A DNA stretch of 64,000 bases from Lutjanus erythropterus (GCA_020091685.1 CM034592.1:42615622-42679621), one strand, 5' to 3'; numbered from the stretch's first letter, positions 31,127 to 43,934 are shown. Notes: generated from the sequence alone by a model not told the origin. Numbers and translations are program-made.

Positions 31127-31610
31127 GGCTAAATTCCACCAGCTGTGGCTGCGTCGTATTACAGATGCACCATGTCAGCCGGAGCTGATCGCGGCCATTC
31201 TACGCAATGCTTGTGATTCCACCAGTAGCACCTTGGCGCATCGCAGAAGAGGCTTTCCGCTTCAAATACAGACCAAATCTATTTTTGATGGATGCTGCAA
31301 CAATTAGCCAAGAGCAGATGGAGCGGACAGGAAGTCAGACACAGAAAAGGTGGGGAGAAGCTGCTTAAATTTCAAAATAAAAGACAGTGTACAGACTTAT
31401 GATAATAGAGACAGACAAAAAAGAAACTATTTTACCATGAAGCAAGGAAAGAGGACCCAATCACCAAAATCTGAGCAAGTAAAAATAATCAGGTGGGCAA
31501 AACGCTCCACTGCTGAAATGCTTCTGAAATGCTGCTGGTGGGACTTGCAGCCATGCAGAGGACGGATCAGAACCGAGGTGCAGACGCGCCGTGCTTGGTG
31601 GAATTAACCG
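31127..31610. mobile_element. DNA element with ATTCCACCA inverted termini, copy 1
   Basis: ATTCCACCA at 31133-31141 and TGGTGGAAT at 31596-31604 are exact inverses. Internal blocks GTCAGCCGGAGCTGATCGC, CAATGCTTGTGATTCCACCA and TTTCAAAATAAAAGAC recur in order at 61,234-61,668. No transposase is encoded. Confidence 0.75.
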
Positions 31611-31850
31611 GTTACTGCTGCAGTTGCTTCAGTTGAGACTTTTGTTCAAGCATTGGCACAAAGGCAATATGAAGTAAGATGCCTTGAAATTTTGAGTTTT
31701 CTCAGCTGTTTCATGTTTACAGTGTACAGGGATATTGACTGAATCCAATATAACCCTCATTGTTTTCTTCAAACCATAAAAAAGAAGAGTCTCAGGAGAG
31801 TTTTAAATCTCAAACAATGGATGCTGGGAAGTTTGCTCATACACAGATCA

Positions 31851-32202
31851 TTCATTCATTCATTTTCTGTAACCGCTTATTCCCGAAGGGTCGCGGGGGG
31901 CTGGAGTCCCAGCTGACATTGGGCGAGAGGCGGGGTTCACCCTGGACAAGTCGCCAGTTCATCGCAGGGCTGACACATAGAGACAACAACCACTCACACT
32001 CACATTCACACCTACGGGCAATTTAGAGTCACCAATTAACCTAGCATGCATGTTTTTTACTGTGGGAGGAAGCCGGAGAACCCGGAGTGAACCCACGCAG
32101 ACACGAGGAGACAAATGCAAACTCCGTACAGAAAGGCTCCGCCCCAGCAAGCTGGGACCTTCTTGCTGTGAGGCAGCAGTGCTAACCACTGCACCACCCA
32201 CT
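31851..32202 (-). mobile_element. Near-full-length tRNA-derived SINE, minus orientation
   Basis: Read in reverse complement: A-box-like GTGGTGCAGTGGTTAGCACT, head with CCTCACAGCAAGAAGGTCCC, body GGTTAATTGGTGACTCTAAA, CCAGGGTGAACCCCGCCTCT and tail GCGGTTACAG with (AATG)n. It resembles the Mermaid/V-SINE group as I remember it. The B box is degenerate. Confidence 0.8.
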
Positions 32203-32423
32203 CATATGCAGATTGAGTTGATTAAATGCATGTGTATTCTTTCTCATGTGTTCTGAAAATAAATATTAGAAATTTTAAGTTTTTATAGACAAGTGCATAT
32301 CCCAAAATAATGTCTGGATGCAACCCCTTTGGAATCACCAACATTTTTATTAATAACTGTAATTTAAATACATGTTTTTGTACAGATTTAAGATGTTAAA
32401 ATTATATTTATTTTGTTATTTCA

Positions 32424-32447
32424 TTACATGTAACTAGTTACATGTAA
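32424..32447. other. Perfect 24-bp palindrome
   Basis: The core ACATGTAACTAGTTACATGT is its own reverse complement and extends two bases each side (TT..AA). Confidence 0.9.
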
Positions 32448-32489
32448 CTTGTAGTAGTTTGTAGTTATGCACTGCTAGTAGACATTTGT

Positions 32490-32516
32490 TCACTTCAGTT
32501 CAGTTCAGTTCAGTTA
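32490..32516. repeat. (CAGTT)5
   Basis: Short pentanucleotide array. Confidence 0.85.
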
Positions 32517-33019
32517 AAAACACGAACAAATGAAATTTGTTGCCCAGGTCCAGCAGAATACAGAATAACACTATAAACATTTATCCAAGTTATTAAGTAT
32601 GCCAATATCCAGTAGCTGAGAACTCACTGCACTGCTAAGCGCCGCCATAGCAACCAATTTGTGTGGAATGTTGTCATAATCAGTGTATGAATTCTTAGAT
32701 TACAGTGTCATAGAGTGTTTTGTTTGAATACTAAAATCTAGTCAGTTCACCTTTGAGTCCAAGTGGTCATTTGTGCCAAGTTTGAAGACATTTCCTTCAG
32801 GTGTTCTTCCAAAACATAACGCCTCTGACCACAACTGTCACCAGCGTGGAGCCTTTAAAAAGGTTTTTCAAAAACTGTGAAGTTGAGTGTTGATTCCACT
32901 TACTTCCTCTATGATTTTTTGTTTTTACAGTGAAGTTACATGTCTTCACTTCAGCCGTAGCTGTTGATGGAAATAAAAGATATTTGTCTTCCTCTTTTCC
33001 CAAACAGATTCGCTGTGTG

Positions 33020-33100
33020 GGCCTCAGGATTTAAACCAACAACCCTTTTGGTCGGACGCCAGCTCCTCTAACCACTTGAGCTACTGCCACGGTGCCACCG
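33020..33100 (-). mobile_element. SINE head with tRNA-like A and B boxes
   Basis: Reverse complement contains GTGGCAGTAGCTCAAGTGGT (A box) and GGGTTGTTGGTTTAAATCC (B box). It is a different SINE family from 31,851. Confidence 0.55.
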
Positions 33101-33109
33101 CTGTCTCTC

Positions 33110-34649
33110 CTCTCTGTTATTGTGCAGTAATGAAGGCTTCGGAGGCTAATGAGGCTGAATTCCTCTGAAATTGACTACTGGCACAGTCAGCGGTATGGAG
33201 AGACACAGCAGTCTCATTTTTATATTGTTTACTCCTCAGAGTTTCACCAGTCAAACAGAGCTTTTATCTGTGTCTGTTTGTTAAACTTTCTGCTAATACC
33301 CCCTTACTGTAAGCCCATTAAATAACAGCATTTCTTCCTATCCTGATTTAACCCTCCATGCATTTTCACTTATAAGTTCCACTCATCCCTACACTTTCCT
33401 TTCCATCTCTGTAATACTTTCTAACTTTTGAAAACACAGGGTTCCTGCAAATGCATCATAATAACAGCAGGACAATATATTAAGTCATATATACATATAT
33501 ATATATGTATATATATATTTGTATTTAAGCAGATTTTCAGTGTGACTGAGAGTGTGAGTCAGTTCTTCAGTTTTACATGTGCCTGTATAACGTGACTTCA
33601 TATGGCCATGTGAGTGTGTTTATTTTGATGTAATCAGTGAGATGTCCTCTCATTCAGCTGAGGGGCAGCAGTGACTCATGGGAGCCAGAATGTTCTAAAA
33701 ATGCCCCAGTCATGCCCTGAAATTATTTGTGTACGTATATGTTCTGCTGAAGTTATGATGCATGTGTTTATTCACATCCTGTTTTTAAACTTAACTTACC
33801 ACTCAGTTTTTTCTTAATCTTAAGCAAACGTACATTCAGAGGGCTGTGATGATAACTGCATTTCCACAATACTGCAGTCACAAGATGCCTACCGCAGGGT
33901 TAACCTCAGTGCAATCATCATCACGAATTTTATTTTGAAGGGTCAATCACATGTTGAGGTCAGTGCATTGACCTATTACTACACCTAAGGATCAGCGCTG
34001 TCACACACAAGTCAGGAACACAACCTCTATTTGGTTAACAAATCGGGAAAACAGCCACTGATATGTTGACATTCTGGGATTGCCAGCTGGTGGCTAACAA
34101 CATGCTATTAACTACAACAACCGTTTTCAAGACAGAGAAATAGATAAACAACGACAGAAGACACTGGATGTTGGATTTATCATCATGAATTTATTTCAGC
34201 ATGTCTCCAAAAAAGACGTGGCAGTTCAAGGCTGGATTACAAAGCTTCTGAAAGTGGTACGGTCACATTGAAGCCGACGTTGTAAATGCCAACACTTCTG
34301 TTAGCATTAGCTTGACATCAGCCTGTCTTACTCAGCTTACGTCAGAGCCAACAACATCACTTTTCTAGCAGTTAGGAAATTGCAGATGTTTAGATGCTGC
34401 AGCCTTTAGCTGACACACTGTAACCTGTACATTCACTGCCAGATAGACAGCTTTCTGCTAAGTTTATGTTTCTGCTCTGCTGCGAGCAGCACCATCAGTC
34501 AACCGCTCATTCTCCTCCACTTGCACACCGCACACATTTAAGCACTGCCCAATTCTTTAACAGGAGACGCTACGCTTATCAAAGTATTCTTCAATAGAGT
34601 CCAGTAAATTGCAATTATTAAGGCAGCCTTGGTAAATTCCCATCCATGT
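33110..34649. other. Anonymous sequence with an (AT)n stretch
   Basis: Self-complementary AT run at 33,487-33,520; no exon seen. Confidence 0.4.
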
Positions 34650-34845
34650 TGCTACCTGCCACACAGCAAGAAGGTTCTGAGTTCAAACCTAACAACGAGC
34701 TGTTTTTTTTTATGCATGGTAATTTGGTTGATTGACGACCTTAAATTACCCGTGTCAATGTGGAATGAACAAATGGCTGCCCATCTGTAGTGTGAACCCT
34801 GTAATTGACTGTCAGCCAGTCGAGGGTGGAAGGATGGATGGATGT
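34650..34845 (+). mobile_element. Diverged SINE with (GGAT)n tail
   Basis: CACACAGCAAGAAGGTTCTG, the B-box-like GAGTTCAAACC, CTTAAATTACCCGTGTCAAT and GGATGGATGGATG. Confidence 0.6.
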
Positions 34846-35054
34846 TGCTACTGCAAACACTATTAAAGGTGCCTTATGAAGTTTTATTAAAAAAAAGAAA
34901 AGTTATTCAGGAATTCTCACCAAAATGTGCTGTGTGTGAGGTTTAACAAATGTGCAAAATGTATTGACAGTACCTGGAGTAGTGTAAAACCATATGCAGG
35001 ATCTGAATAACATTGCTTGTGTGCTGGCATGCACACACAATGTGTTTCACTAGC

Positions 35055-35380
35055 ATTAAAGGACCAGTGTGTTGAGGGTTGCTTTGCCATCATTTGGAAA
35101 TGGCTATGTTTCTGCAAAAATGCAAATGCCTTCTCTAAAGACAGTATTTGATTGGTCCCTTCCAGGCTAAAGTAGAAACAGTCAGTGGCAGTGCAACAGG
35201 TCAGACTCCATGAAAGATGACCCGTTAGAAACATAAACTGCTCATACTAAGATAACAAAAACACAGTTCTTATTTTCAGGTGATTATACACTAACTGGAA
35301 CTTACTTATGAATATTATATTCTATTTCTACCATATTCTGCTAATAGATGCCCCTAAAGCTAACACACTGGACCATTAAT
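35055..35380 (+). mobile_element. DNA element with AAGGACCAGTGTGTT inverted termini
   Basis: Left TTAAAGGACCAGTGTGTT and right, reverse complement, TTAATGGTCCAGTGTGTT. The internal blocks AAGATAACAAAAACACAG and TTCAGGTGATTATACACTAA match what I recall as a frequent percomorph MITE. Confidence 0.75.
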
Positions 35381-35389
35381 TAAACTGCT

Positions 35390-36564
35390 GTTGTTGCCTG
35401 AACCTTATCAGATGCAGGACAGGATGGTTTTGCATGCATGTGGTGTCTAAATCCTGCACTTTGTGTCCACCAGCCACCCTGACCACCTACTTATGGCTTG
35501 CAGTGCATGAACACAGCACCTCTTCACCAGGAACAACTTTCCTGCCAAACATAATATTGTCAGACAGGAATTACATTTCCCTAAAAATATAACTGGCAAA
35601 ACAAACTGGTATTATATAAGAGGAATTTCTGGGACAGAGGGTTAAACCACTGAAAAATGAATGATAACCAAAGGTTGGCCGCATGTATGGAAAATCTGAA
35701 ACTCTGCACCATGTTTTTAAAATTGTTGCATAAATAATTCATGATTCGCACTTGGGAAGATAACGCTTGCAAAAGTAGTGACATGCTCCTTTACAGAACT
35801 GCTTCACAAAAATCCCACATCATCTTATTAACCCTAGTTTGATGGGGAGATTCAGAGGCTTAATAAGCTTAAGTTAACAAGAGCTGCCTCGTTAGAGCAA
35901 ATGATTACACCTGCTTCTAATCAGGACTTTGTCAGTAAGTCTGTGAAAGTGAAAAGAGCCGCAGAGGTGAGCTGGTCTCTGTTTCTAAGTACTGGTGCTT
36001 AGTGTACTCTGCGGGGCTCATGTCCAGCCAAGCTCGCCGTGAACTTAGTTCTGGGTGGTGGGTGCCGTTTGCAAACCTTTACGACTGCTGGCAGTGAAGA
36101 TAGTTTTTGTGCAGCAGAATGAGGTTCCTAAGAGTAGCAATGGCCTAGTTAGCAGTGGATTGGGAGTTTGGCGTTCTTGGCTGCTCCTCAGAAGAATAAG
36201 AGCCTTCATCTCACTCTGCCTGGAAGCTTCGTGGCTTTGGAGCGACTCTTGCTGCGTGAGCCAAAAACTGAGATCAGATGAGAGTCTGGGGGAGGGATCA
36301 TAACTCCTGGGTAAGTTATGTGATTTTAAATTACTCCACTTCTTGTTGATCACTGGTCTGTGTCGATATCAATTACTTTTTAAATAGCGTTAAAGTTTTA
36401 TCACAGTAATGTGAGGCAACAGGCAGTCACAAGTTAGAACTTATGCTGTGTTTACATAACAATGTATCAGTGGTGGATTCATGCCATAGGAGGAGCAGAG
36501 ACGAAAAAAAGAAAGGCACCAGCTGGATGTGGTGGGGCACCAGCATGTTGAAAGTTGTGATAGT
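35390..36564. other. Anonymous sequence
   Basis: A segment at 35,940-36,312 is moderately GC-rich and ends at a good donor (CTGG|GTAAGTTATG), so a non-coding exon is possible. No recognisable protein. Confidence 0.3.
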
Positions 36565-37110
36565 CTTTATCATGTTTTGTCCAGTGGAAGGGCACTGTAG
36601 AGGGCATTTTATCCCATTTGTCTGCTCGAAAGGGACTTTAGAGGACACCTTATCATGTTTGTCCTCTCAGAGGGCACTCTAAAGCACTTTACCACATTTT
36701 CTCCAAAGGCACCCTAGTGGGCACTTTATCATGTTGCTTTGGACTCTGGGCCAACCAGAGGCCACTTTATCACATTTTGTCCACTGGAAGAGCACTCTAG
36801 TGGGCATTTTGTCAAGTTGTCTTGGACACTGGGCCACTCTAGGGGCCACTTTATCACATTTTGTCCACTTGAAGGGGACTTTAGAAGGCACTTTATCATG
36901 TTTGTTCGGTGGAAGGGCACTTTAGAGTGCATTTTGTGCATTTGAGTGATGTTTTATCCATTCGAAGGTGGACACTTTATCATGTTGTCTCAGGCATTAG
37001 GCCCCTCTAGAGGGCACTTGATCAAACTGTCTTGGGCACTAAGCCACTCTGTCACATTGTCTTGGATACTGGACCATACTAGAGGGTATTTATCATGTTT
37101 TATTTACCCT
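36565..37110. repeat. Minisatellite of ~42-bp units
   Basis: About 13 units marked by ACTTTATCATGTTGTCTTGG or ACTTTATCACATTTTGTCCA alternate with GGGCACTCTAGAGGGC-type segments. Unit starts are mostly 40-43 bp apart, with a tendency to 84-bp pairs. Open frames on both strands across it are produced by the repeat. Confidence 0.85.
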
Positions 37111-37405
37111 AGGGGCATATAAGGAGGCACTTTTGTTGTAATTACCTCTCTTGCCTGCCCCCTTGAGTTCACCAGTACAATGTACAATAACATGTACGTG
37201 TCAACCTTCTAGTTGCAATTGCAAATTAGAGGAGTTTCTGATGGTTACAATGTCTCTTAGTTAATGAAAAGAACTGCAGAAGTGTCAACAAATGGGTGAT
37301 AAAATGTTTTCTTGGGAAATTCAGTGTAAATATAATCTGAAATTAATAGGTGCAAGTTGACCAGATGCTAAAACCAGTACATAGACTACCCTATCTTTAG
37401 TTACA

Positions 37406-37406
<1 letters not shown>

Positions 37407-37471
<65 letters not shown>
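37407..37471. repeat. (CA)32 microsatellite
   Basis: Uninterrupted for about 65 bases. Confidence 0.98.
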
Positions 37472-37473
<2 letters not shown>

Positions 37474-37479
37474 GGGTCC

Positions 37480-40469
37480 TGTCTCCATGTGCCTGCAGTC
37501 ACCTGTGTCCATGGACAGGAGGTATGGCGAGGTTGTACCAGCAGGCAGAGCGTAAGGCCTCAGAGAAATTAACATGACAAAAGGTCACATGGAAGAAGGA
37601 GCGAGGACACGTGACGACACGTGAACGCAAAAGCACAGCCAGACTCCGCCAGGCTGGAGATACTTTGCAGTCACATCACTAATTTCTTAGCAACCTCGCC
37701 TGGCGCTATCATGGAGGGTCATCAGAGAATTAGCTGTATATTAGCTGCATACAAAACATATTAAACAGGGCAGAGGATAAGAGGCAGCTGTGATATAAAC
37801 AGATAAAATCAATGAACAAATTAATCCCATTACTTGTTGTTGCTTTGATTATTTATACTTTATTCAAATCTCTTGTACTAATATTCCTCCTTGCATTTGA
37901 GATTACATATTTGCCAGTGCACATTGTTTAAAGGCAAGCTGAAATTCTCCTAACTTTTTTAAAATTCTCCTTCTTACTTCTTACTATTTTTATTTTTGCA
38001 TTGTCATTGTTTCTACCTTGTTCCCAATCTTCGTACCACAATCACAAAATGCTCAACTATTCCTTTCTATATGTATGTACATGGTCCATTAGCTTGATGC
38101 TAACACATAATAGGAATTCCCATTGTTGTGCTAACAGAAATTAGCATAGAAGCAACATTATCTTAACAAATGGATCCATTTCAATTCACATGTTGATGAA
38201 ACGATGACATGTGCTCAGACTTTAAGGCATATTTCCTCTGATCTGTGGAAACAAACTGATAGCAGCTGATTTTACTTTGCTAATCCAATCTGCATCTTTG
38301 GCTTCATCACTTCTCACTGATCAGGTACAGCAACCTCAAAAGGCCAAAACTCAAACTCAAAATACAGCTACTGTGTGGAGGGAACATTGTGTGCCTCAAG
38401 AGGGCAGCACATATATTTATATTTTATATTTTATTTATGAATCATTATTTGTTGAGCAGGAACAGCTAGATGTAGCACTTTATTTCAAAAAGTATATACT
38501 TTCTATTCTATTGTGCAATTTATTCACTACTTTTATATGCAGTCCAGGGTTTTGAAAGGACTGTTTTCAAGTTAAATTTTTGTCAGGGTCTCTATTAATT
38601 TTGGCCAAACATTATTATCTTCTTATGGCACCAGCTTGAAGAGTAGGAACAGCTAAAGTTTCAAATAGTTTCAATAGTTCAAAACATATTTTATTTACTT
38701 TTATATTCAGTATAGCAACAATGCTGCTGAAATAAAACAAAAAAAACTGACTGACAACTTATGTGCATTGTTTCTGGAAATGTAAATCATGATATCGGCT
38801 ACAGTCTAGAGGTGCATGATTCAACTTTTTCCTGTGGTCTAGTGTTAAAAAAGCAAAAATCACAATAATACAGAGCGCTCAAATCACAGCTGCGTTCCTG
38901 TCATACTGAAGTTACTGACATGTCCCCTCCAATCTCCAAACTCTTTGAATTCAGACATTAAAATCATGGAATAGTATATAAAGTAATAGGTGACATTTCT
39001 CAGGAACTATGTGAGGTTCATGTTATGTGAGTGGAAGTAATGTGCTCTGCAATTAAAATCCTCAATGAATTATGGAATAAATTTTGACCTAAACTGCGGG
39101 AGCATTTCACTAAAACCTGTTAAGAGCAAAGCGATGAAAAGTACTGGCCCTGAAATAACCTGCTAATCCTGTCTGGACAGGGGTTCTAAAAATGTTTGTG
39201 CCTTTAAAAAAAAATAAAAAAAAAGAAGAAGAGAGAGGAATACATGAAAGAGGAGGAAGATTAAATGTTTATTTAACAGCTCACTGACTATAATAATGTC
39301 ACATTTCATCATTTGCAAAGACACCTGGTGCCTTTTTTCACATTTTCCTGTCTGGCCATATCACAGCTCTCATCTGATTGGCTTGTTGTGAATTGTGAAA
39401 CATCAAGATGACCACAAGTGTGACAGGCAGATGAGGAAGCAGCAGCAGCATGTGGTGAGGTTAGCATGTCCGAGCTTGTTAACGTATACAGCTGCTGGTT
39501 TGTCACAACCACGGCAACAATACTGTACGTGTCTGGAGGAGTTAGTTTCACGCTGCTGGCTTCCCAGCAGCCCCTTTGTCTGACTCCTAAAGGGTTTTTG
39601 TAACAGTCGGTTACAGGACAATGCACGGGATAATGTCATGTATGCTGTAATTATCAGGGACCAGTGGACAGCAGTTATTTCACAGTGGAAAAATAAAAAC
39701 ATGTTTTTTGGGAAGTGGTCACTTGTGGTTGGTGCTTGCGGACGCCACCCACATTTCAAAATACCAGACGCTCAGAGGTTGTTGTGTGAGAGCAACTATA
39801 TGCAACAGCAGCAACAAAAGTACAATACTGTATGTTTAGTAAATGTATTATCTGCCTTTGCAACAGTGTCAGCTTTTCTGGCATGTATGGTTTATTTTGA
39901 GAAACTTGTTGTGGTCCTGGTTAAATATTGAAAAAGTTTCTCAAAGCATAAGACAAGACATGAACCCTGTTCCCCCTGTTGTCAAGTGCTTTGTGCACCA
40001 CCTCAAACATCCACCGCACTCAGTGGTGTGTGGCTCCGTCAGGTTAACAGACCATGCAGTGATGTCTCATATGCTTAAATGAGAGACTTAGACATACCAA
40101 ACCTTGAGATAAACATGTTTATAGACATTGCTTAAGACATTCTAAAAGTTCAGTCTAATGAGTACTTAAAGTTAGTCTTAGTCTGTTTTGTTGGACTTTG
40201 ATGGTGGTAGGGTAGGTGGAATAATTCCACTTGGAACCATAACATCTGCATATTTGCATAAACCATATTTTGGTCTTGTAACACCATGATTCTGTAATGA
40301 ACTGTCCACAATAAGACAGCTGTTGTAGGGTGGCTCTAAGTTCATATAGAGGTGGCAGTGTTCACCTTTTCTGTCCAAAGAAAAAGATAAAATATGTTCA
40401 TTTGCTAAATGGTTGTTGTTATATTGCTGTATACTTGTTTGATTCCCATGTGGAATGCTTGATAATATT
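37480..40469. other. Anonymous sequence
   Basis: Three kilobases without a supportable gene. Overlapping frames at 39.3-39.9 kb on both strands show no recognisable domain. Confidence 0.4.
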
Positions 40470-40687
40470 AGAGCTGCAGCTATTAATCAATGACTTGAGT
40501 AATTTTTTTTTTTTAAAAGTCAAAATTCTGTGCATCCAGATTCTTAAATGTGATTTTTTTTAGTTTCTTTTCTCCTTTATGACAATAAATTGAAAATCTT
40601 TGGGTTTTGGACAAAACAAGACACCATTTTCTGACATTTTATGGAGCAAACAACTATTAATGATTAATCAAGAAAATAATCGACAGA
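40470..40687. repeat. 'CTGCAACTA..GATTAAT' repeat copy
   Basis: GAGCTGCAGCTATTAATCAA, GGGTTTTGGACAAAACAAGA and AATGATTAATCAAGAAAATA. Confidence 0.65.
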
Positions 40688-40960
40688 TTAAAGCGATAGT
40701 TCACCCAAATATGAAATTTCACTCAACATCTACTCACCCCTGTGCTGATGTGAGGATGGGTGAAGATCTCCAGTTCACAAAAACACTCCCGGAGCTTCAG
40801 CGGAAAACAGCGTTGGAGCCAAATCCAGTACAATTGAAGTGAATGGTGACCAGTTTTAAAATGTAAAAAAAGGACACAAAATGTCTCCATACTGCTCAGG
40901 GCCAAAACATCAGGCTAATAGATCGTACCAGATTCTTTTTTTTCCTTAATATCCAATCCA
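40688..40960 (+). mobile_element. TTAA-flanked element, left part only
   Basis: TTAAAGCGATAGTTCACCCA followed by TCACTCAACATCTACTCACC. I could not find its right end. Confidence 0.5.
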
Positions 40961-41082
40961 GTGATTTTGATCAATATGGACACTGAGTGCAGTCCAACAG
41001 ACAGGCACAAATGATTTTACATAAACATTTGTTTCCTCATCTACCTCCATAGCTTTCTTTGGTGGAGGACAATGCAATGAAG

Positions 41083-41220
41083 CTAAATGTTTAGAAATTT
41101 GATGAACATCAGTGCGACATCAGCTTCATGATCACCATCTGCTTGTTTTCCACCCGTGGAGGCATTAATGGACAGCAGGCATCTGAGCCTCAGGAGAGAT
41201 GACTGACAGGTTTTAATGAG
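41083..41220 (-). CDS. Weak candidate terminal exon
   Basis: The minus-strand acceptor CTGTCTTCCCCCTCAG leads to 45 open codons ending in TAG, starting LIKTCQSSLLRLRCLL. No family recognised and no clear polyadenylation signal checked. Confidence 0.15.
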   Translation of the reverse strand, partial: LIKTCQSSLLRLRCLLSINASTGGKQADGDHEADVALMFIKFLNI

Positions 41221-41574
41221 CTGAGGGGGAAGACAGCAGGACTAAACACACACTGAACATCCCGTCTGAAACGATTCATATTTTTAGTTTAAATTTTAAT
41301 GTACAGTTTGTCTGTTTCACCTGATGAGATACTGTGTGTATGTCTGTAAAATCACCTGTTGCTGCAGTTTAAAACTACACAATATAATGTGAGGTCACTC
41401 TGGGTGTAAAATACAGATGAATTCATCATGCAGATGATACAGAAATAAGAAAGGATGAAGATTAAACTGAAATTTATGAAAAAGCCTAGTGAGAGGGAAA
41501 CGCATTTAAAGATAGTAATGAGGCAAAACTATGAAAGGTCACTTGTGTAAAATCATGAGGATCTATTAGCAAAA

Positions 41575-41815
41575 TAATGCAGAAATTAAATATAATAATC
41601 ATAATGTGTTTTTGTTACCTTAGCATGAGTTATATCTACAGATGGTGTGGGTCCACTTTCACAGATGTCGCCATATTGCACCACCATGTTTACGGAAGCC
41701 CAGAAAGGACAAACTGAACGCTGGCTGTAGATGTGGCCTTTCAGGAAGGGGAGAGGGAAATGAGGTGTTTGCAATCTGCAGGCTCACCATTAGATGCCAC
41801 AAACTCCTTTAAGTA
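41575..41815 (-). mobile_element. Internal part of the AAGGACCAGTGTGTT element family
   Basis: GTCGCCATATTGCACCACCA, GGAAGCCCAGAAAGGACAAA and CTGGCTGTAGATGTGGCCTT are, in reverse complement, the interior of the family at 35,055 as I remember it. Confidence 0.55.
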
Positions 41816-42559
41816 ACATGATGACAATAAAATGGTTACGTCAGTGCAATATTTGAATGGAAAATGGTAATATAGTGACATTAATGAAGTAATAACCTGA
41901 TAATAATGAGGTAATATAGGTTTTTTTTTACATCAGCATACCTGCAAAATCACATGAACATTCTTGGAAGTCAAAATTGGTTATTATCATATATCTTGTC
42001 ATCTCAGTGAAATTTTTATTTGTAGTGACCAAAGACTGTCCTCTCCTGGAAAAAAGCAGCAATGATCAGTTTAAAATGATATTTGTTTGTATTCAGAGGC
42101 AAAGCAATAATTAATATGATGTTCTGTAACTGCTGAGGGCTTCCTGAGTGAGAATCATTTACATGCTGATGAGGTGCTGCTTATAAACCCCAAAATGTAG
42201 GCCACTCATCCAAAACATGTCGTCAGAGAAGGAATTTAAAATTTACCTGAGGTTAAGATTAACTACAGTCAGAAGTACTGCCAATAGAAATCAGTGCGTT
42301 TACAGTGTATATAAATGCATTACATAAATAGATTAATAAAGTAAACAAAAGCACAACAGTGTTTTTTTCTAAAAGAAGGAGAATAAATGGACATGTGCTT
42401 GAGTTTGGACTGTAATTGTTACATAAAAATAATTTGCTCATTTTTATGGGCTTGCTTTTATCTGTTTGTCCACATTTTCTAGTCTGCACTCATTTTTGGT
42501 TTGAGGTAAAAATTTAATCTTCCAAGGTTGTTAAAATGAAATTCAAAATATTAAAAACA

Positions 42560-42561
42560 AC

Positions 42562-42600
<39 letters not shown>

Positions 42601-42627
42601 CGTGCGTGCACGCGTGCACGCGCGTGT
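42560..42627. repeat. Alternating purine-pyrimidine tract, (TG)n grading into CG-rich steps
   Basis: Strict alternation for 68 bases: (TG)n, then GCGTGCGTGCGTGCACGCGT and GCACGCGCGTGT. This is a strong Z-DNA-type sequence. Confidence 0.9.
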
Positions 42628-42639
42628 TCATCCGAATAG

Positions 42640-43934
42640 TTCCCGGCAGTAAGCGACCACACAATGTGGGCACAAACACTGACCAAGATAACCCACTAAA
42701 GAGAGTGAAGCACGCAAAAATGTCTAATTTTACCAAACAAGAAATCCTCTTGCAGACGACGGAGGATGAGATTTTAATTTCTGTTTACTTTGTAAATCTG
42801 GCAGTTTATGCAGCATCTGCACACTACACGGCCTGCAGCTGACAGCAGTTCACATATGTGCTGGTTTAGGATTAGCAGAAGGATTTGAGGGGAAAAAATA
42901 CTTCTTAATCTTTTTATTTATAAGCTGGTAATAGTTTACGGTGCTAACGCTGAATTTGTGTACATCTACAGTTGGAGGCAGAAACATTTCACATATTTGA
43001 TCAAGAAAGAAAAAGTCATCGACCATTTTTGGTCTGCCAGCCGTCCCCACAAAAACTCAATTTCATGACACTTGCTCTTTTTCTGAATTGCCCATAATTG
43101 ACTCGATTTTGGTCAATTAAGACGCAACATAGCAGGCAAAAAAAATATAGACATGTCACGAGTGTTACAGTAAAGTTCACCACAGATGGCCAGTGTGTTT
43201 AAAATAAGTTTGAAAATAATTAAAGCCAGAAACACTGGCAGAATAAGTAAAGGAATTCTCTGTGATTGTTTTTCTTCATTTTTGAGGCTGATTCCGTGTC
43301 TCCTCTGCCTTGATCTCTGTAAACGATGCTTCACTCGGTTAAAAATATTCCAAACTACTCGAGGTGATCCAAACTTGATGCTAAACTTTCAAAATAAGAG
43401 AAATAGGAACTTCCACTCTTAAATGAATGAGGAATATTATACAGTAGGCTAAATCTTTTCAGAAGGTAATCTGGTTAAAAGGTGTCGAAAAATGAAGCAA
43501 TAAGCTCAAAGAGGCTCTGGCTAGGAGTAACTTTAGTGCAGCTGTTTTTATAAAACAGTTACAAATACCTGGCAAGGTTCCATAAAACAAACACCCAGCA
43601 ACCAAATAATAATGATAAAAAAATATATAAAAATAATAAATAATGTATTGTTGACCAGGCATTACATGTAATGGGGTAACATTATCTGGATGCACAAAAA
43701 TGTAAGATGCCATCAGATTACAGATACATTTAGTAAAAATGTGGATTATTAGTAGGATTACAGTTTTAAAATAGTGAACGATATGTTGCCTTGCACAGTG
43801 TGCACACAGGTGCCAATTCATTATCATGGCCTCTTGTGAATCATTGGGTGACAATTTTTACTTTTGTCTTTAAATCAATCAAGCAGTCAGTCAATAAATA
43901 AAAGAAGGAACACCTAGAAGATATTAAACACTCT
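42640..43934. other. Anonymous AT-rich sequence
   Basis: A 131-codon minus-strand frame at 43,459-43,854 is hydrophobic and AT-driven and looks accidental. Confidence 0.4.

Noticed and set aside
31125-31307. 60-codon frame starting MAKFHQLWLRR
   Set aside because: Lies in the inverted-repeat element family; the copy at 61,234 does not keep the frame.
33020-33100. tRNA gene on the minus strand
   Set aside because: A and B boxes are present but the acceptor stem does not pair; it is a SINE head.
36679-36945. Four overlapping frames with repeated KCDKVA or CPLE motifs
   Set aside because: Produced by the 42-bp minisatellite; kept as a repeat, not as genes.
39309-39931. Overlapping 97-118-codon frames on both strands
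   Set aside because: No domain, no splice signals supporting them, and conflicting frames of similar length.
43459-43854. 131-codon minus-strand frame
   Set aside because: Hydrophobic low-complexity translation of AT-rich DNA with no promoter, splice or family support.
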